Source of the DNA: Caballeronia glathei
GTDB lineage: Bacteria > Pseudomonadota > Gammaproteobacteria > Burkholderiales > Burkholderiaceae
DNA length: 64,000 nt
Direction of reading: 5' to 3'
NCBI RefSeq assembly: GCF_000698595.1
Contig: NZ_JFHC01000016.1
Coordinates: 49,128-113,127 of the forward strand
Both the position numbers and the translations under genes were made by a program. Positions 20,523 through 28,973 of the stretch are shown piece after piece. Below the pieces are notes generated by a model. That model was given only the letters and a program-made list of their open reading frames with translations, searched no databases and was not told the DNA's origin. How positions within the stretch are numbered: the stretch's first letter is position 1; the number at the start of each line of letters is the position of its first letter.

Positions 20523-20948
20523 TCAGGCAGCGGCTTTCCCGAGGTCCGTTGACAAGCCGAATTGGCGAGCAATCGAGTGAAGACGGTCGTGCCACTCCCA
20601 CTTGCCAAAGACATCGTGAACGTTTTGCAGGCAACTGAGCAGTTCGACGGTGGCCGGGTCATAGACATTGATGCGGGAACGGAGCAACGCCTTCCTGAGC
20701 GCCGCAATGCCGACGTCCATATGCGCAGGAACGGCCGCCGATGACTTGCCGATGAAGCGGATGGGCACCCCTTCCATCGCTGTCATGTAGTCGCGGGGCT
20801 TGATGAAGCTGCCGACAGGGCAGCCTCCGCAGTATCCCCGATACGCACCGCCGCCGCGCGGCAGCAAAGCTGCCTGACCTTGACCGATAAGATGTTCGAC
20901 AGCGCGGTCGAAGATCTGCTGATGGGTGAGGAACTTCAGGGTGTCCAT
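20523..20948 (-). CDS. Hypothetical protein, probable NarL-regulon member
   Basis: 141 residues from ATG at 20948 with GGAGG eleven bases upstream. The sequence (MDTLKFLTHQQIFDRAVEHL, CGGCPVGSFIKPRDYMTAMEG, ALLRSRINVYDPATVELL, FGKWEWHDRLHSIARQFGL) looks like a compact soluble protein with a CGGC motif that might be redox- or metal-active. I do not recognise the family. A 7-2-7 palindrome lies 98 nt upstream, so it shares control with the 20349 gene. It ends 173 nt before that gene's start, with its own promoter between. Confidence 0.8.
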   Translation of the reverse strand: MDTLKFLTHQQIFDRAVEHLIGQGQAALLPRGGGAYRGYCGGCPVGSFIKPRDYMTAMEGVPIRFIGKSSAAVPAHMDVGIAALRKALLRSRINVYDPATVELLSCLQNVHDVFGKWEWHDRLHSIARQFGLSTDLGKAAA

Positions 20949-21045
20949 TCGGGCCTCCACTGCGTCGTGACGTTAGCGGCCGTTCAACGATTCCGCACTT
21001 GTAGTATGGGCGGTCGGCCGCGTGCCGCAATTGTCCAGAGGAGGG

Positions 21046-21061
21046 TGCCCCTTTAGGGGTA
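21046..21061 (-). promoter_or_regulatory. NarL-type 7-2-7 palindrome, promoter of 20948 gene
   Basis: On the minus strand TACCCCT-AA-AGGGGCA, one base from the ideal NarL pair TACCCCT/AGGGGTA. It is followed after 11 nt by TGGACAATTG and a -35/-10 pair (TTGCGG, 17 nt, ATACTA). It lies between the gene at 20948 and the end of the NarL-type regulator gene. Confidence 0.7.
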
Positions 21062-21122
21062 GCGTCCCGGCGAAGCTATGCGCCGTCATCAGGACGCGGT
21101 GGTCGGGCTTGCGAGGCGTGTG

Positions 21123-21767
21123 TCAGCGGTCGCGCGTGCCGTGCTCATGGCGCCACACGACCGCCTCCAGGCGCGAATGCAGATTGAGCTTGTGCAGCAT
21201 GTGCTTGACATGGACCTTCACCGTGCCGACGCTGATATCGAGCTTGCGCGCGATGGCCTTGTTGCAGAGGCCGGCAACGAGGTAGTCGAGTACTTCGAGT
21301 TCGCGGGCCGTGAGATCGGTCTGCGCGGCCGGGATGGGCTGTCCCGCGGACACCGCGTGCACGAGGCTGCCGGTCACCGCTTCGCTGAGTACGGGCTTGC
21401 CGGCCAAGGCTTTCTTCAGGCTGGGGCAGAGGTCTTCCGGGTTCATGTCCTTCAGAAGATAGCCCTGAGCGCCGGCGCGCAGCGCGGCCACTACGTCGCG
21501 CTCGCTGTCGGATACGGTCAGCATGATGACGTGCGACCTGACTCCCGCTTTTCGCATCAGTTCGAGCGTTTCGATGCCGCTCACCTGAGGCATGTTGAGA
21601 TCGACGAGGATGACATCCGGTGTGAGCCGCATGGCCATCTCGACGCCTTCCGGTCCGGACGACGCCTCGCCGACGACCGTGAACGCAGGGTCCATCTCGA
21701 TCAGTTGCGCGACGCCACGGCGAAACAGTGCGTGGTCATCTATCAGAAGAATGGTGTTGGGGGACAT
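21123..21767 (-). CDS. NarL/FixJ-type response regulator
   Basis: 214 residues from ATG at 21767. Receiver domain with LLIDDHALF, phosphoacceptor Asp in ILVDLNMP and Lys in YLLKDMNP; LuxR-type HTH in the last 65 residues (LTARELEVLDYLVAGLCNKA, SVGTVKVHVKHML). It is a close paralogue of the truncated regulator at 1-615. Its recognition helix is the same, so both should bind the same heptamers. The two genes immediately downstream both have 7-2-7 sites. Likely partner: the NarX-type kinase at 15187-16998. Confidence 0.95.
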   Translation of the reverse strand: MSPNTILLIDDHALFRRGVAQLIEMDPAFTVVGEASSGPEGVEMAMRLTPDVILVDLNMPQVSGIETLELMRKAGVRSHVIMLTVSDSERDVVAALRAGAQGYLLKDMNPEDLCPSLKKALAGKPVLSEAVTGSLVHAVSAGQPIPAAQTDLTARELEVLDYLVAGLCNKAIARKLDISVGTVKVHVKHMLHKLNLHSRLEAVVWRHEHGTRDR

Positions 21768-22214
21768 GATCCACGCTTCATCGATTCATTCACCGCACGG
21801 CCGATATAAGAGAGAGGCCGGAGCCGCGAGGCCGTGCTGCGTTGCCGCAGTTTTTATACGCCGGCGGCAAGTTGCCACCGCGTCGCCCATTATTCAGTCT
21901 AGTCATGCGTAGTACGCGATGCGAGCTTTTATGGTGAGGGCGCAGATGACGTTCGAGCACAGCGCTCGACTCCCGGCCCTGAATGGGGTGCGCCGCCCAT
22001 CAAGGCGGAGACGGGAGCGCTGATTAAGCGAGCGCTGCATGATGGTATTCGCGAGGGTGTTCTGTTGAATGGCGCGCGCAAAGCGATTAATACAACGCGT
22101 TCTCCGGAATGTCCGATAATCCTGTCAATGCGAAAGTGGCGACATTCGCCTACGCCGAACTAGACTTCTCCCTCGCTCCAATTTTGCATAGGTCGCGTGC
22201 CGGGAAAGCGGGCT
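21768..22214. other. 447-nt region without a gene
   Basis: Lies between the start of the NarL-type regulator and the end of the argE-like gene. It must hold the regulator promoter. A small palindrome GCGTAGTACGC occurs near 21908. No coding frame with a ribosome site, and no terminator with a U-tract, is convincing. Confidence 0.5.
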
Positions 22215-23375
22215 TTACTGCAAGCAGCTCGTTAGCCGGGCGAGAAAGCTATCGCATGCATCGAGCTGGGCCAGCGCGACGTATTCGTCCGGCTTGTGTG
22301 CGACGTCTATGTCGCCCGGGCCGCAGACAACTGCCGGCACCGACAGACGCGTCGAAAACAGACCCCCCTCCGTGCCGAACGCGACCTTTCGCGTCTGTGT
22401 TTCGGGCGGTAGCAGGGCTTCGAGAAATTTCACGGCGTCGCTCGCGACGTGCGTGTCCAGGCCCGGATAGGCGTTGACTTCCTCGACTGCAGGCAGATGC
22501 ACTTTTCCCTGAAGGCCCGTGGCGCTCGCGATCGAGGCCCGCGAGCGGATGTCGTCGAGTATTGCGTCAGCCTTGTCGCTCGTGAGCGTGCGAATTTCGA
22601 ACTCGAGCGTGCATTCGTTCGGCACGATATTGAGCGCCTTGCCGCCGTGAATCGTACCGACGTGTATCGTCGAATACGGCACGTCGTAACCGTCGTCGTG
22701 CGCGCCGTTTTCGGCGAGATGCTGCTGCGCCGCGCGAATGCCCGCGATCCAGTCGGCGGCGACGTGGATTGCATTCAGATAGTTCGGCGCGAGTGCGGAG
22801 TGGCCCTCCTGGCCGCAACAGATCGCGCGATACGCGGCCTTGCCTTTATGGCCGGTCGCGATCTGCATCATCGTCGGTTCGCCGACGACGCACAATTCCG
22901 GCCGCACGGGCGCGACCTCCAGCACGTCGATCAGCCGCCGTACGCCGACACAGCCGATCTCCTCGTCATACGAGAGCGCCAGTTGCAGCGGCTTCTTCAA
23001 CGTCCGCGCCGAGGCATCGATCATCGCGATGACCGCACACGCGACGAAGCCCTTCATGTCGGCGGCGCCACGGCCGTAAAGCCGCTCGTCACGCAGCGTG
23101 GCCTCGAAGGGCGGCATCGTCCACGGCTGGCCTTCGACGGGCACGACGTCGGTATGTCCCGACAGCATCACGCCGGGCACGTCCGCCGGCCCGGTGCTCG
23201 CGAACAGGTTCGCGCAGGTGCCGGTGTCGTTCCTGACGATCGTACTGCGGATGCCCGCCGCGGCCAGCAAACCGGCGACGTGTTCGATCAGCGCGAGATT
23301 CGGCGTGCGAGAAATGGTCGGGAACGCGATCAGCGTTTTCAGCAGTTCGGCACTTCGGCTGAGCGGCATGATCAC
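22215..23375 (-). CDS. argE: Acetylornithine deacetylase-like M20 amidohydrolase
   Basis: 386 residues from ATG at 23375 (ATG at 23369 is possible). M20 zinc-peptidase ligands are all visible: His in SGHTDVVPV, Asp in GRGAADMKG, Glu-Glu in YDEEIGCVG, Asp/Glu in VVGEPT and His in DVAHKPDEYV. ArgE and close relatives remove an acyl group from the alpha-nitrogen of ornithine or other amino acids. Here the gene ends an operon with RidA, an ABC transporter and a ureohydrolase, so it more likely serves breakdown of an imported N-acyl or guanidino compound than arginine synthesis. The start overlaps the RidA stop by four bases. Confidence 0.9.
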   Translation of the reverse strand: MIMPLSRSAELLKTLIAFPTISRTPNLALIEHVAGLLAAAGIRSTIVRNDTGTCANLFASTGPADVPGVMLSGHTDVVPVEGQPWTMPPFEATLRDERLYGRGAADMKGFVACAVIAMIDASARTLKKPLQLALSYDEEIGCVGVRRLIDVLEVAPVRPELCVVGEPTMMQIATGHKGKAAYRAICCGQEGHSALAPNYLNAIHVAADWIAGIRAAQQHLAENGAHDDGYDVPYSTIHVGTIHGGKALNIVPNECTLEFEIRTLTSDKADAILDDIRSRASIASATGLQGKVHLPAVEEVNAYPGLDTHVASDAVKFLEALLPPETQTRKVAFGTEGGLFSTRLSVPAVVCGPGDIDVAHKPDEYVALAQLDACDSFLARLTSCLQ

Positions 23376-23788
23376 GCCTCCGGCTTGACGGCGACGACGT
23401 CGATTTCAACGAGCCATTCGGGACGCGCGAGCGCCTGCACCACGATGCCGGTCGACACCGGGAACACCCCCTTGAGCCAGCGGCCCATTACGTTGTAGAC
23501 GGCTTCGCGATAGCGTGGGTCGATGATGTAGACCGTTACCTTGCAGATGTCTTCGAGTTTGCTGCCGCATTCGTCAAGCAACATCTTGACGTTCGACATC
23601 GCCTTCTCGGTTTGCGCGGCGACGTCGCCGATGCCGACCGATTCACGTGTGTCGAGATCCTGGCCGATCTGGCCGCGCAGATACACCGTGTTGCCGGCGA
23701 TCACCGCCTGGCACAGATCGTTGTCCAGTTGCTGTTCCGGATACGTTTCGCGAGTGTTGAATTTGCGGATGCGTGTGTGAGTGGTCAT
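23372..23788 (-). CDS. RidA/YjgF family protein
   Basis: 138 residues from ATG at 23788. Typical RidA-family features: LCQAVIAGNTVYLRGQIGQD, a central VGIGDVAAQTEKAMSNVKMLL, and the C-terminal VFPVSTGIVVQALARPEWLVEIDVVA. RidA proteins hydrolyse reactive enamine/imine intermediates; this one lacks an obvious canonical Arg in the CxxR-like position I would look for, so imine deaminase activity is not certain. It sits between the ABC ATPase and the deacetylase in one operon and may clear an intermediate of that pathway. Confidence 0.9.
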   Translation of the reverse strand: MTTHTRIRKFNTRETYPEQQLDNDLCQAVIAGNTVYLRGQIGQDLDTRESVGIGDVAAQTEKAMSNVKMLLDECGSKLEDICKVTVYIIDPRYREAVYNVMGRWLKGVFPVSTGIVVQALARPEWLVEIDVVAVKPEA

Positions 23789-23807
23789 GTCGGTGTGGTT
23801 CGAAAGC

Positions 23808-24554
23808 TCAGTGATGAAGGATCTTGGAAAGAAAGCGTTTCGCGGCGGCGCTGGCGGCGTCCTGGAAGAACACGTCGGTTGGACTGTCCTCGATGATCGC
23901 GCCGTCCTCCATGAAGACCACGCGATGCGCGACACGCTTTGCGAAGCCCATTTCGTGCGTGACCACCATCATGGTCATGCCTTCGCGCGCGAGTTCGACC
24001 ATCACGTCGAGTACTTCGTTGACCATCTCGGGGTCGAGCGCCGACGTCGGTTCGTCGAACAGCATCGCCATCGGATCCATCGACAACGCGCGCGCAATCG
24101 CTACGCGTTGTTGCTGGCCACCCGACAATTGTCCCGGGTACTTGTGCGCATGCGCCGACAGCCCGACGCGGTCGAGCAAATCACGCGCCTTCGTGCGTGC
24201 CCGGCCTTCGTCGCGGCCGAGCACGATGCGCTGGGCGAGCATGAGATTGCGCGTCAGGTCCAGATGCGGAAACAGCTCGAAGTGCTGGAAGACCATGCCG
24301 ACGCGGCTTCGCAGCTTTGGCAGATTGGTCGACTTTGCGGCGAGCGACGTGCCGTCTACGACGATGTCGCCCTTCTGGAACGGCTCCAGCGCATTGACGG
24401 TCTTGATCAGCGTTGATTTGCCGGAGCCCGACGGCCCGCACACCACGACGATCTCCCCTTTGTTCACGTGGGTCGAGCACTGCCTGAGCACGTGATGGCT
24501 GCCGTACCATTTGTCGATGCCGCGGATATCGATGACGGCGCGATTCGCGTTCAT
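23808..24554 (-). CDS. ABC transporter ATPase, polar amino acid type
   Basis: 248 residues from ATG at 24554, overlapping the ureohydrolase stop by four bases. Walker A GPSGSGKST near 40, Q-loop in GMVFQHFELFPH, signature LSGGQQQRVAIARAL near 140, Walker B AMLFDEPTSALDP, and switch His in VVTHEM. The family (GlnQ/HisP type) works with two HisM/Q-like permeases and a periplasmic binding protein, all encoded in this operon. Likely substrate: an arginine-like or guanidino amino acid. Confidence 0.95.
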   Translation of the reverse strand: MNANRAVIDIRGIDKWYGSHHVLRQCSTHVNKGEIVVVCGPSGSGKSTLIKTVNALEPFQKGDIVVDGTSLAAKSTNLPKLRSRVGMVFQHFELFPHLDLTRNLMLAQRIVLGRDEGRARTKARDLLDRVGLSAHAHKYPGQLSGGQQQRVAIARALSMDPMAMLFDEPTSALDPEMVNEVLDVMVELAREGMTMMVVTHEMGFAKRVAHRVVFMEDGAIIEDSPTDVFFQDAASAAAKRFLSKILHH

Positions 24555-25510
24555 TTGTCGAAATATCCCGCGCGGATCGACGCGCCGATCAGGTTGAGAA
24601 TCAGGCGTCCGGCGGTCACACAGGAAATCAGATTGGCGTGGTCCTTTTCCGGCTGGATCTCGACGATGTCCATGCCGACGACGCGGCCTTTCTTCACCAA
24701 CCCGTGAATCAGCTTGCGCGCCTGCACGAAGGTCACGCCGCCCGGTGCCGGTCCCGCGACAGCCGGCATCACCGAAGGATCGAGACCATCGGCATCGATC
24801 GTCAGATAGTAGTTGCCGCCGTCGGGAATGCGCGCGAGCACCGCGTCCATGCCGATGTCGTGCAGCTCGTACGCGGTGACGAGTTCCGAGCCATACGCGC
24901 GCGCGGCGACGAGTTCCTCGGGGCGTCCGCTGCCTTGCGCACGCAAGCCGATCTGGATGATGCGATCGACGTGCGCCATTTCCGACGCGCGGCGGATCGG
25001 GCTCGACAGGCCTTCGCGAACGCCATTGACGTCGTCGCGCCAGTCGAGGTGTGCATCGACATGCACGAGCGTGATCGGCCCTTTGGCGTCGAGGCCGCGC
25101 AGGATCGGCGTGGTGATGCCATGGTCGCCGCCCAGCACGATCGGCATCGCGCCGGCGGCGACGATGCCGCGCACGGCCGCTTCGGCGCGCGCGTAGTGCT
25201 CGCCGGGTCTCGTCAGATCGGGAATGATGTCGCCGCAATCGACGAAGCGTACGTCGTCTCGGCCTTGCAGCAGCGGGCCGTCGATATCGAAGTCGTAGTG
25301 CCCCGGCTTGCGCACGACACGGTCGGTCGCCTGACGGATCGCCGACGGCGCGTTGGTCTGGTCGTTGCTGAAATCGGACGGTGAGTACGGTGCGCCGTAC
25401 GGCATGCCGAGCACGGCGATATCGGCCTTCAGGTTATCGATGTCGAGATCGAGCTCCGAGTACAGCAGCGTGGGATGGCCGGTGCGCGGCGCTACGGTGT
25501 ATTGAGTCAT
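24551..25510 (-). CDS. Ureohydrolase (agmatinase/guanidino-acid hydrolase family)
   Basis: 319 residues from ATG at 25510 with GGAG upstream. All manganese-ligand motifs of the arginase/agmatinase fold are present: GGDHGITTP near 125, HVDAHLDW near 150, and TIDADGLDPSVMPAVAGPAPGG near 225. The reaction releases urea from a guanidino group. Substrate-loop residues around DWRDDVNGVREGLSSP differ from classic agmatinase (DAHTDTY), so guanidinobutyrate or another guanidino acid is as likely as agmatine. Its place between an ABC ATPase and the permeases ties it to the imported compound. Confidence 0.88.
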   Translation of the reverse strand: MTQYTVAPRTGHPTLLYSELDLDIDNLKADIAVLGMPYGAPYSPSDFSNDQTNAPSAIRQATDRVVRKPGHYDFDIDGPLLQGRDDVRFVDCGDIIPDLTRPGEHYARAEAAVRGIVAAGAMPIVLGGDHGITTPILRGLDAKGPITLVHVDAHLDWRDDVNGVREGLSSPIRRASEMAHVDRIIQIGLRAQGSGRPEELVAARAYGSELVTAYELHDIGMDAVLARIPDGGNYYLTIDADGLDPSVMPAVAGPAPGGVTFVQARKLIHGLVKKGRVVGMDIVEIQPEKDHANLISCVTAGRLILNLIGASIRAGYFDK

Positions 25511-25543
25511 GCGAGTATCTCCAGGGGGATGGCGGGATCTGCG

Positions 25544-26206
25544 TCAGACGTGGCGCGCGCGCCGTCCGATCGCCGTCTCCAGACGGCGGCCGACGCTCGC
25601 CAGCAAAACGCTGCAGATCCAGTAGATCAATGCCGTCGTGCCGAGCACTTCGACATACGCAAAGGTATTGGCGGTGAGCAGATTGCTCTGGTACGTCATC
25701 TCCGGCAGACTCATCACCGAGAAGATTGCCGAGTCCTTGAACATCATGATCACAAGGCTCGTGGCCGGCGGGGTGATGTAGCCGAACAGCTGCGGCGCGA
25801 TCACGTGGCGCTGCGTCTGCCAGAACGTCATGCCGAGGGACAACGACGCCTGGGTCTGGCCGCGTGCCACGCTGCGCAATGCCGCACGCAGGATTTCGCA
25901 GAAATAGCCGCCCGTGTAGAACGCTGTGCAGCCGATCGCGACCGCCATCGCCGACGCGCCCAAGCCGAGCTTCGGCAGGCCGAAGAACGACAGGTACACG
26001 AGAATCAGGTACGGAATGTTGCGCACCAGTTCGACGTAGGCAAGCGCCACCGGCTTCAGGAACGTACGCGACTGTGTTGCGTACGCGGCAACGATCCCCG
26101 CCACGGCGCCAACCGGAATGCCAATCGCGCTGACCAGTGCGGTGATGCGAAGCCCGTCGAGCAGCACCGGCACCGCTTCGCGGACAATCGAAAAATCAAT
26201 GGCCAT
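25544..26206 (-). CDS. ABC transporter permease, HisM/GlnP type
   Basis: 220 residues from ATG at 26206, overlapping the previous permease gene by 11 nt. Several membrane helices; the EAA-type loop is in GARTQASLSLGMTFWQ-like sequence (RGQTQASLSLGMTFWQTQR near 130). N-terminal signature VLLDGLRITALVSAIGIPVG. Inner-membrane half of a polar amino-acid importer. Confidence 0.93.
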   Translation of the reverse strand: MAIDFSIVREAVPVLLDGLRITALVSAIGIPVGAVAGIVAAYATQSRTFLKPVALAYVELVRNIPYLILVYLSFFGLPKLGLGASAMAVAIGCTAFYTGGYFCEILRAALRSVARGQTQASLSLGMTFWQTQRHVIAPQLFGYITPPATSLVIMMFKDSAIFSVMSLPEMTYQSNLLTANTFAYVEVLGTTALIYWICSVLLASVGRRLETAIGRRARHV

Positions 26207-26876
26207 GGGGCAGCATCCTCGAGACGCGGCGCTCGCATACTCGCGAAACAGCCGAGATGCAGAACAGGATCAGGAAGTAGACCGCCGCGGTGATCGTGAA
26301 GACCTGCAGCGGCAAATCGGTTTGCAGCGTGGCGTTGCGCGCGACGGTCGCGAGTTCCGGCACCGCGATGATCGACATCAGCGAAGAGGCCTTCAGCAGG
26401 AGGGTGAACTCGCTGGTGAGCGGTGGAATCGCGCGATAGATCATCTGCGGCAGCAGCACGTGACGCCACACCTGTGCGGCGCGCATGCCCATCGCGTAAC
26501 CGGCCGCGCGCTGCCCCCACGAGATCGTGCCGAGCGATCCGCGCAGGATCTCGACGATGTACGCACTGGTATTGCACGCGAGCGCAGCGATACCCGCGGT
26601 GACCGGTGAGATCGAGATGTTGAGCAGAGCCGGCACCATGTAATACGCGATCAGCATGTGAATCAGCGCCGGCGTGCCGCGAATCAGGCTCACCCACAGC
26701 ACCACCAGCGCGCGCAACGGGCCGAACGGCGAGATGCGCGCAAGCAGCAGGATGATGCCAAGCGCGACGCCGATGACGAACGCACAGGCCGAGGCGGCCA
26801 GCGTAAGCGCTGTCCCCGATACGACACCGTCCAGAAACGGCGCGATCACGCCGCCCTTGTCAAACCAGTTGAGCAT
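26196..26876 (-). CDS. ABC transporter permease, HisQ/GlnP type
   Basis: 226 residues from ATG at 26876 (MLNWFDKGGVIAPF); a longer frame to 27047 overlaps the binding-protein gene and is rejected. Helices include LTLAASACAFVIGVALGII and LRALVVLWVSLIRGTPALIHM. The EAA loop is in WGQRAAGYAMGMRAAQVWRH. Partner of the 25544 permease; both pair with the ATPase at 23808. Confidence 0.93.
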   Translation of the reverse strand: MLNWFDKGGVIAPFLDGVVSGTALTLAASACAFVIGVALGIILLLARISPFGPLRALVVLWVSLIRGTPALIHMLIAYYMVPALLNISISPVTAGIAALACNTSAYIVEILRGSLGTISWGQRAAGYAMGMRAAQVWRHVLLPQMIYRAIPPLTSEFTLLLKASSLMSIIAVPELATVARNATLQTDLPLQVFTITAAVYFLILFCISAVSRVCERRVSRMLPHGH

Positions 26877-26887
26877 GGCGGTGCGCG

Positions 26888-27739
26888 TCAGATGGCGCCG
26901 GCCGGCAGATAGCTCGCGCGCGGCGTATCCATCGGCGCGCCGAACCACTTCGTCTGCAACGCGGCAAGCTTGCCGTTCGCGCGGAATTCCTCGAGCGAAT
27001 CGTTGATGAACTTGCGAATCTCGAGATCGTTCGGGTTTGCGACCCACGCGAGCAGCTTCGGCTGACCGATCGTGCCGGCAATGCGGAATGCGTTCGGCTG
27101 ACGCTTCATCTGCACGGCAGCGATGTTCGACGGCATCAGCGCAACGTCGACGGTCCGGTTCGCAAGCGCGTTCGACACGTCTGGATACGCCTGGAACAGC
27201 TTGGTGCCCGCGTAGCCCTTGCCGGTCTTCTCCTTCAGTTCCTTTTCGAACTCATCGGCGACGGGTTGCGACGACGAACCCATCTGCGTGCCGATCGTCT
27301 TGCCACCGATGTCGAGGTCGCGGTTGATCGACGTGTCGCTGGCGCGTACCAGCAGCACCGAGCGCACCACGCCGACCGGTTCGCTGAACGCAAATCGCTT
27401 GGCCCGCTCCGGCGTGATACCAACGCTGGTCGCGACGAAGTCGAACTTGTGCGACATCAGGCCTGGAAGCAGTCCCTGGAACGGCAGATTCATCTGCTCG
27501 AGCTTCACGCCGAGCTTCGCCGCCATCAGCTCCAGCACATCGTGACCGTACCCGACGATCTGGCCATTCTCGACGAATTCGAACGGCTCGTACGCGGCTT
27601 CCGTGCCGACCACCAGTTTGCCGCGCTGCCTGATGTCCGCGAGCGTGCCGCCTTCGGCCAGTGCGAGCTTCGGCAGTGCCAGTGCCACGCCGGATGCGAG
27701 CGTGGTTTTGATGAAGGATCGTCTGGTCAGTTGTTTCAT
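26888..27739 (-). CDS. Periplasmic solute-binding protein, polar amino acid family
   Basis: 283 residues from ATG at 27739 with GGAG upstream. The N-terminus MKQLTRRSFIKTTLASGVAL has a twin-arginine motif (TRRSFIK) followed by a hydrophobic stretch and a cut site near LALA-EGG, so export may use Tat. The SBP_bac_3 domain is clear (RGKLVVGTEAAYEPFEF, DFVATSVGITPERAKRFAFS, TIGTQMGSSSQ). First gene of the leftward operon, divergent from the LysR gene at 27950. It defines the substrate of the importer; polar amino acid or guanidino acid is likely. Confidence 0.93.
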   Translation of the reverse strand: MKQLTRRSFIKTTLASGVALALPKLALAEGGTLADIRQRGKLVVGTEAAYEPFEFVENGQIVGYGHDVLELMAAKLGVKLEQMNLPFQGLLPGLMSHKFDFVATSVGITPERAKRFAFSEPVGVVRSVLLVRASDTSINRDLDIGGKTIGTQMGSSSQPVADEFEKELKEKTGKGYAGTKLFQAYPDVSNALANRTVDVALMPSNIAAVQMKRQPNAFRIAGTIGQPKLLAWVANPNDLEIRKFINDSLEEFRANGKLAALQTKWFGAPMDTPRASYLPAGAI

Positions 27740-27877
27740 TGCGCTCTCCGCATGGTGGTCATTTGGTCGTGTAGGGTGACTGGCCGGCACATCGCGGACG
27801 CCGCGACTTCGCGCGATTGGTCAGGCGATTCAATGTATGCCGTCATAAAGAGGGTGAAAAATGATTTTTTTAGCGGT

Positions 27878-27900
27878 ATGGTTCCAAAAAATGAAACCAT
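27878..27900. promoter_or_regulatory. Inverted repeat in SBP/LysR divergent promoter
   Basis: ATGGTTcC-N7-GaAACCAT with an A-rich spacer, midway between the binding-protein start (27739) and the LysR start (27950). Position and form suit a LysR operator controlling both genes. Confidence 0.5.
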
Positions 27901-27949
27901 TGCGAATGGACACGTTTTGCGCCATTCGCCCGACCCTGGAGTCACTTGC

Positions 27950-28822
27950 GTGTCCCGCCCCGATTTCACCGAACGCGATTTGCGCTCGCTGCGCATTTTC
28001 TGCGCGGTCGCGCAGGCCAATGGTTTCGCCGCGGCGGAAAAGCAGTTGAATATGTCGAAGGCCTCCATCAGCCGTCACATTCGCGAAGTTGAGGAGACAC
28101 TCGGCGCCCGGTTATGCGAGCGCGGCCCATCGGGATTCGTTCTGACGCATGCTGGCAAGGTCGCACTCGATCTTGCGCGCGACGCGATCCGCTCGCTGGA
28201 ACGGATCCAGCCGGAAATCGACGCGGTGCGCGGGGTGCTGTCCGGCACGCTGTCGATCGGGATGGTCGAGCACATCATTAGCGATGACGGCTGTCATCTG
28301 CCCGAGGTGCTCGCCGCGCTGAAGGAGCAGGCGCCGGACGTGACCGTCGAGTTGCGGGTGATGACCTTCAACGAGCTTGATCTGGCATTACGGGAGCGTC
28401 GCGTGCAGGTTGCGATCCGGGGCATGTACCGGCGTGAGGCGGGTTTCGAATACTTGCCGCTCTTCATCGAGCGGCAATCACTGTACGTGGCGCGTAGCAA
28501 GCTGCGCGATGCGTCGACACTACCGCTCGTCTATCGCGAGCAGCCGTTCGTGCACGAGGCGCTCAATAGGCTGGGGATGGAGCGCGGGCCGTCTGCTTCG
28601 GGGCTCGAGGCAGTCGCGATGCTGGTGCTGTCCAGGCAATACGTTGGCCTGCTGCCGCAGTTCTATGCCGCGTCGTTCGCGAAGCGGTACGCACTTGCGA
28701 AAGTGCCGTCCGGCCCGGCCTATGAAAATACGATCAGCGCGATCATCGAAATTTCTCGCCCAAGAACTCGCGCGCTTGATTTGTTCCTGGATCTTCTCCA
28801 GCAACTCCATCGCGTTGAATGA
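27950..28822 (+). CDS. LysR-family regulator of the guanidino/amino-acid cluster
   Basis: 290 residues from GTG at 27950, with CTGGAG nine bases upstream; an in-frame ATG at 27878 would add 24 residues and lies in the operator. HTH in the first 60 residues (LRSLRIFCAVAQANGFAAAE, LNMSKASISRHIREVEETLG), then a LysR substrate domain (LSGTLSIGMVEHIISDDG). Divergent from the transporter/ureohydrolase operon, which it most likely controls in response to the transported compound. Confidence 0.9.
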   Translation: MSRPDFTERDLRSLRIFCAVAQANGFAAAEKQLNMSKASISRHIREVEETLGARLCERGPSGFVLTHAGKVALDLARDAIRSLERIQPEIDAVRGVLSGTLSIGMVEHIISDDGCHLPEVLAALKEQAPDVTVELRVMTFNELDLALRERRVQVAIRGMYRREAGFEYLPLFIERQSLYVARSKLRDASTLPLVYREQPFVHEALNRLGMERGPSASGLEAVAMLVLSRQYVGLLPQFYAASFAKRYALAKVPSGPAYENTISAIIEISRPRTRALDLFLDLLQQLHRVE

Positions 28823-28973
28823 CGGTATCGGTGCGCAAACGGGCGTCGCGAAGCAATGTCTTGACCGGGCACTCACGCTGCTGTTTTCTCACGAAACCTC
28901 GCGGATCATGCGCCGCGACTGAGTGGCGGCTATGCGCTGGCTACGCGTCGCCCGCGTCCCGACGATCTACCTT

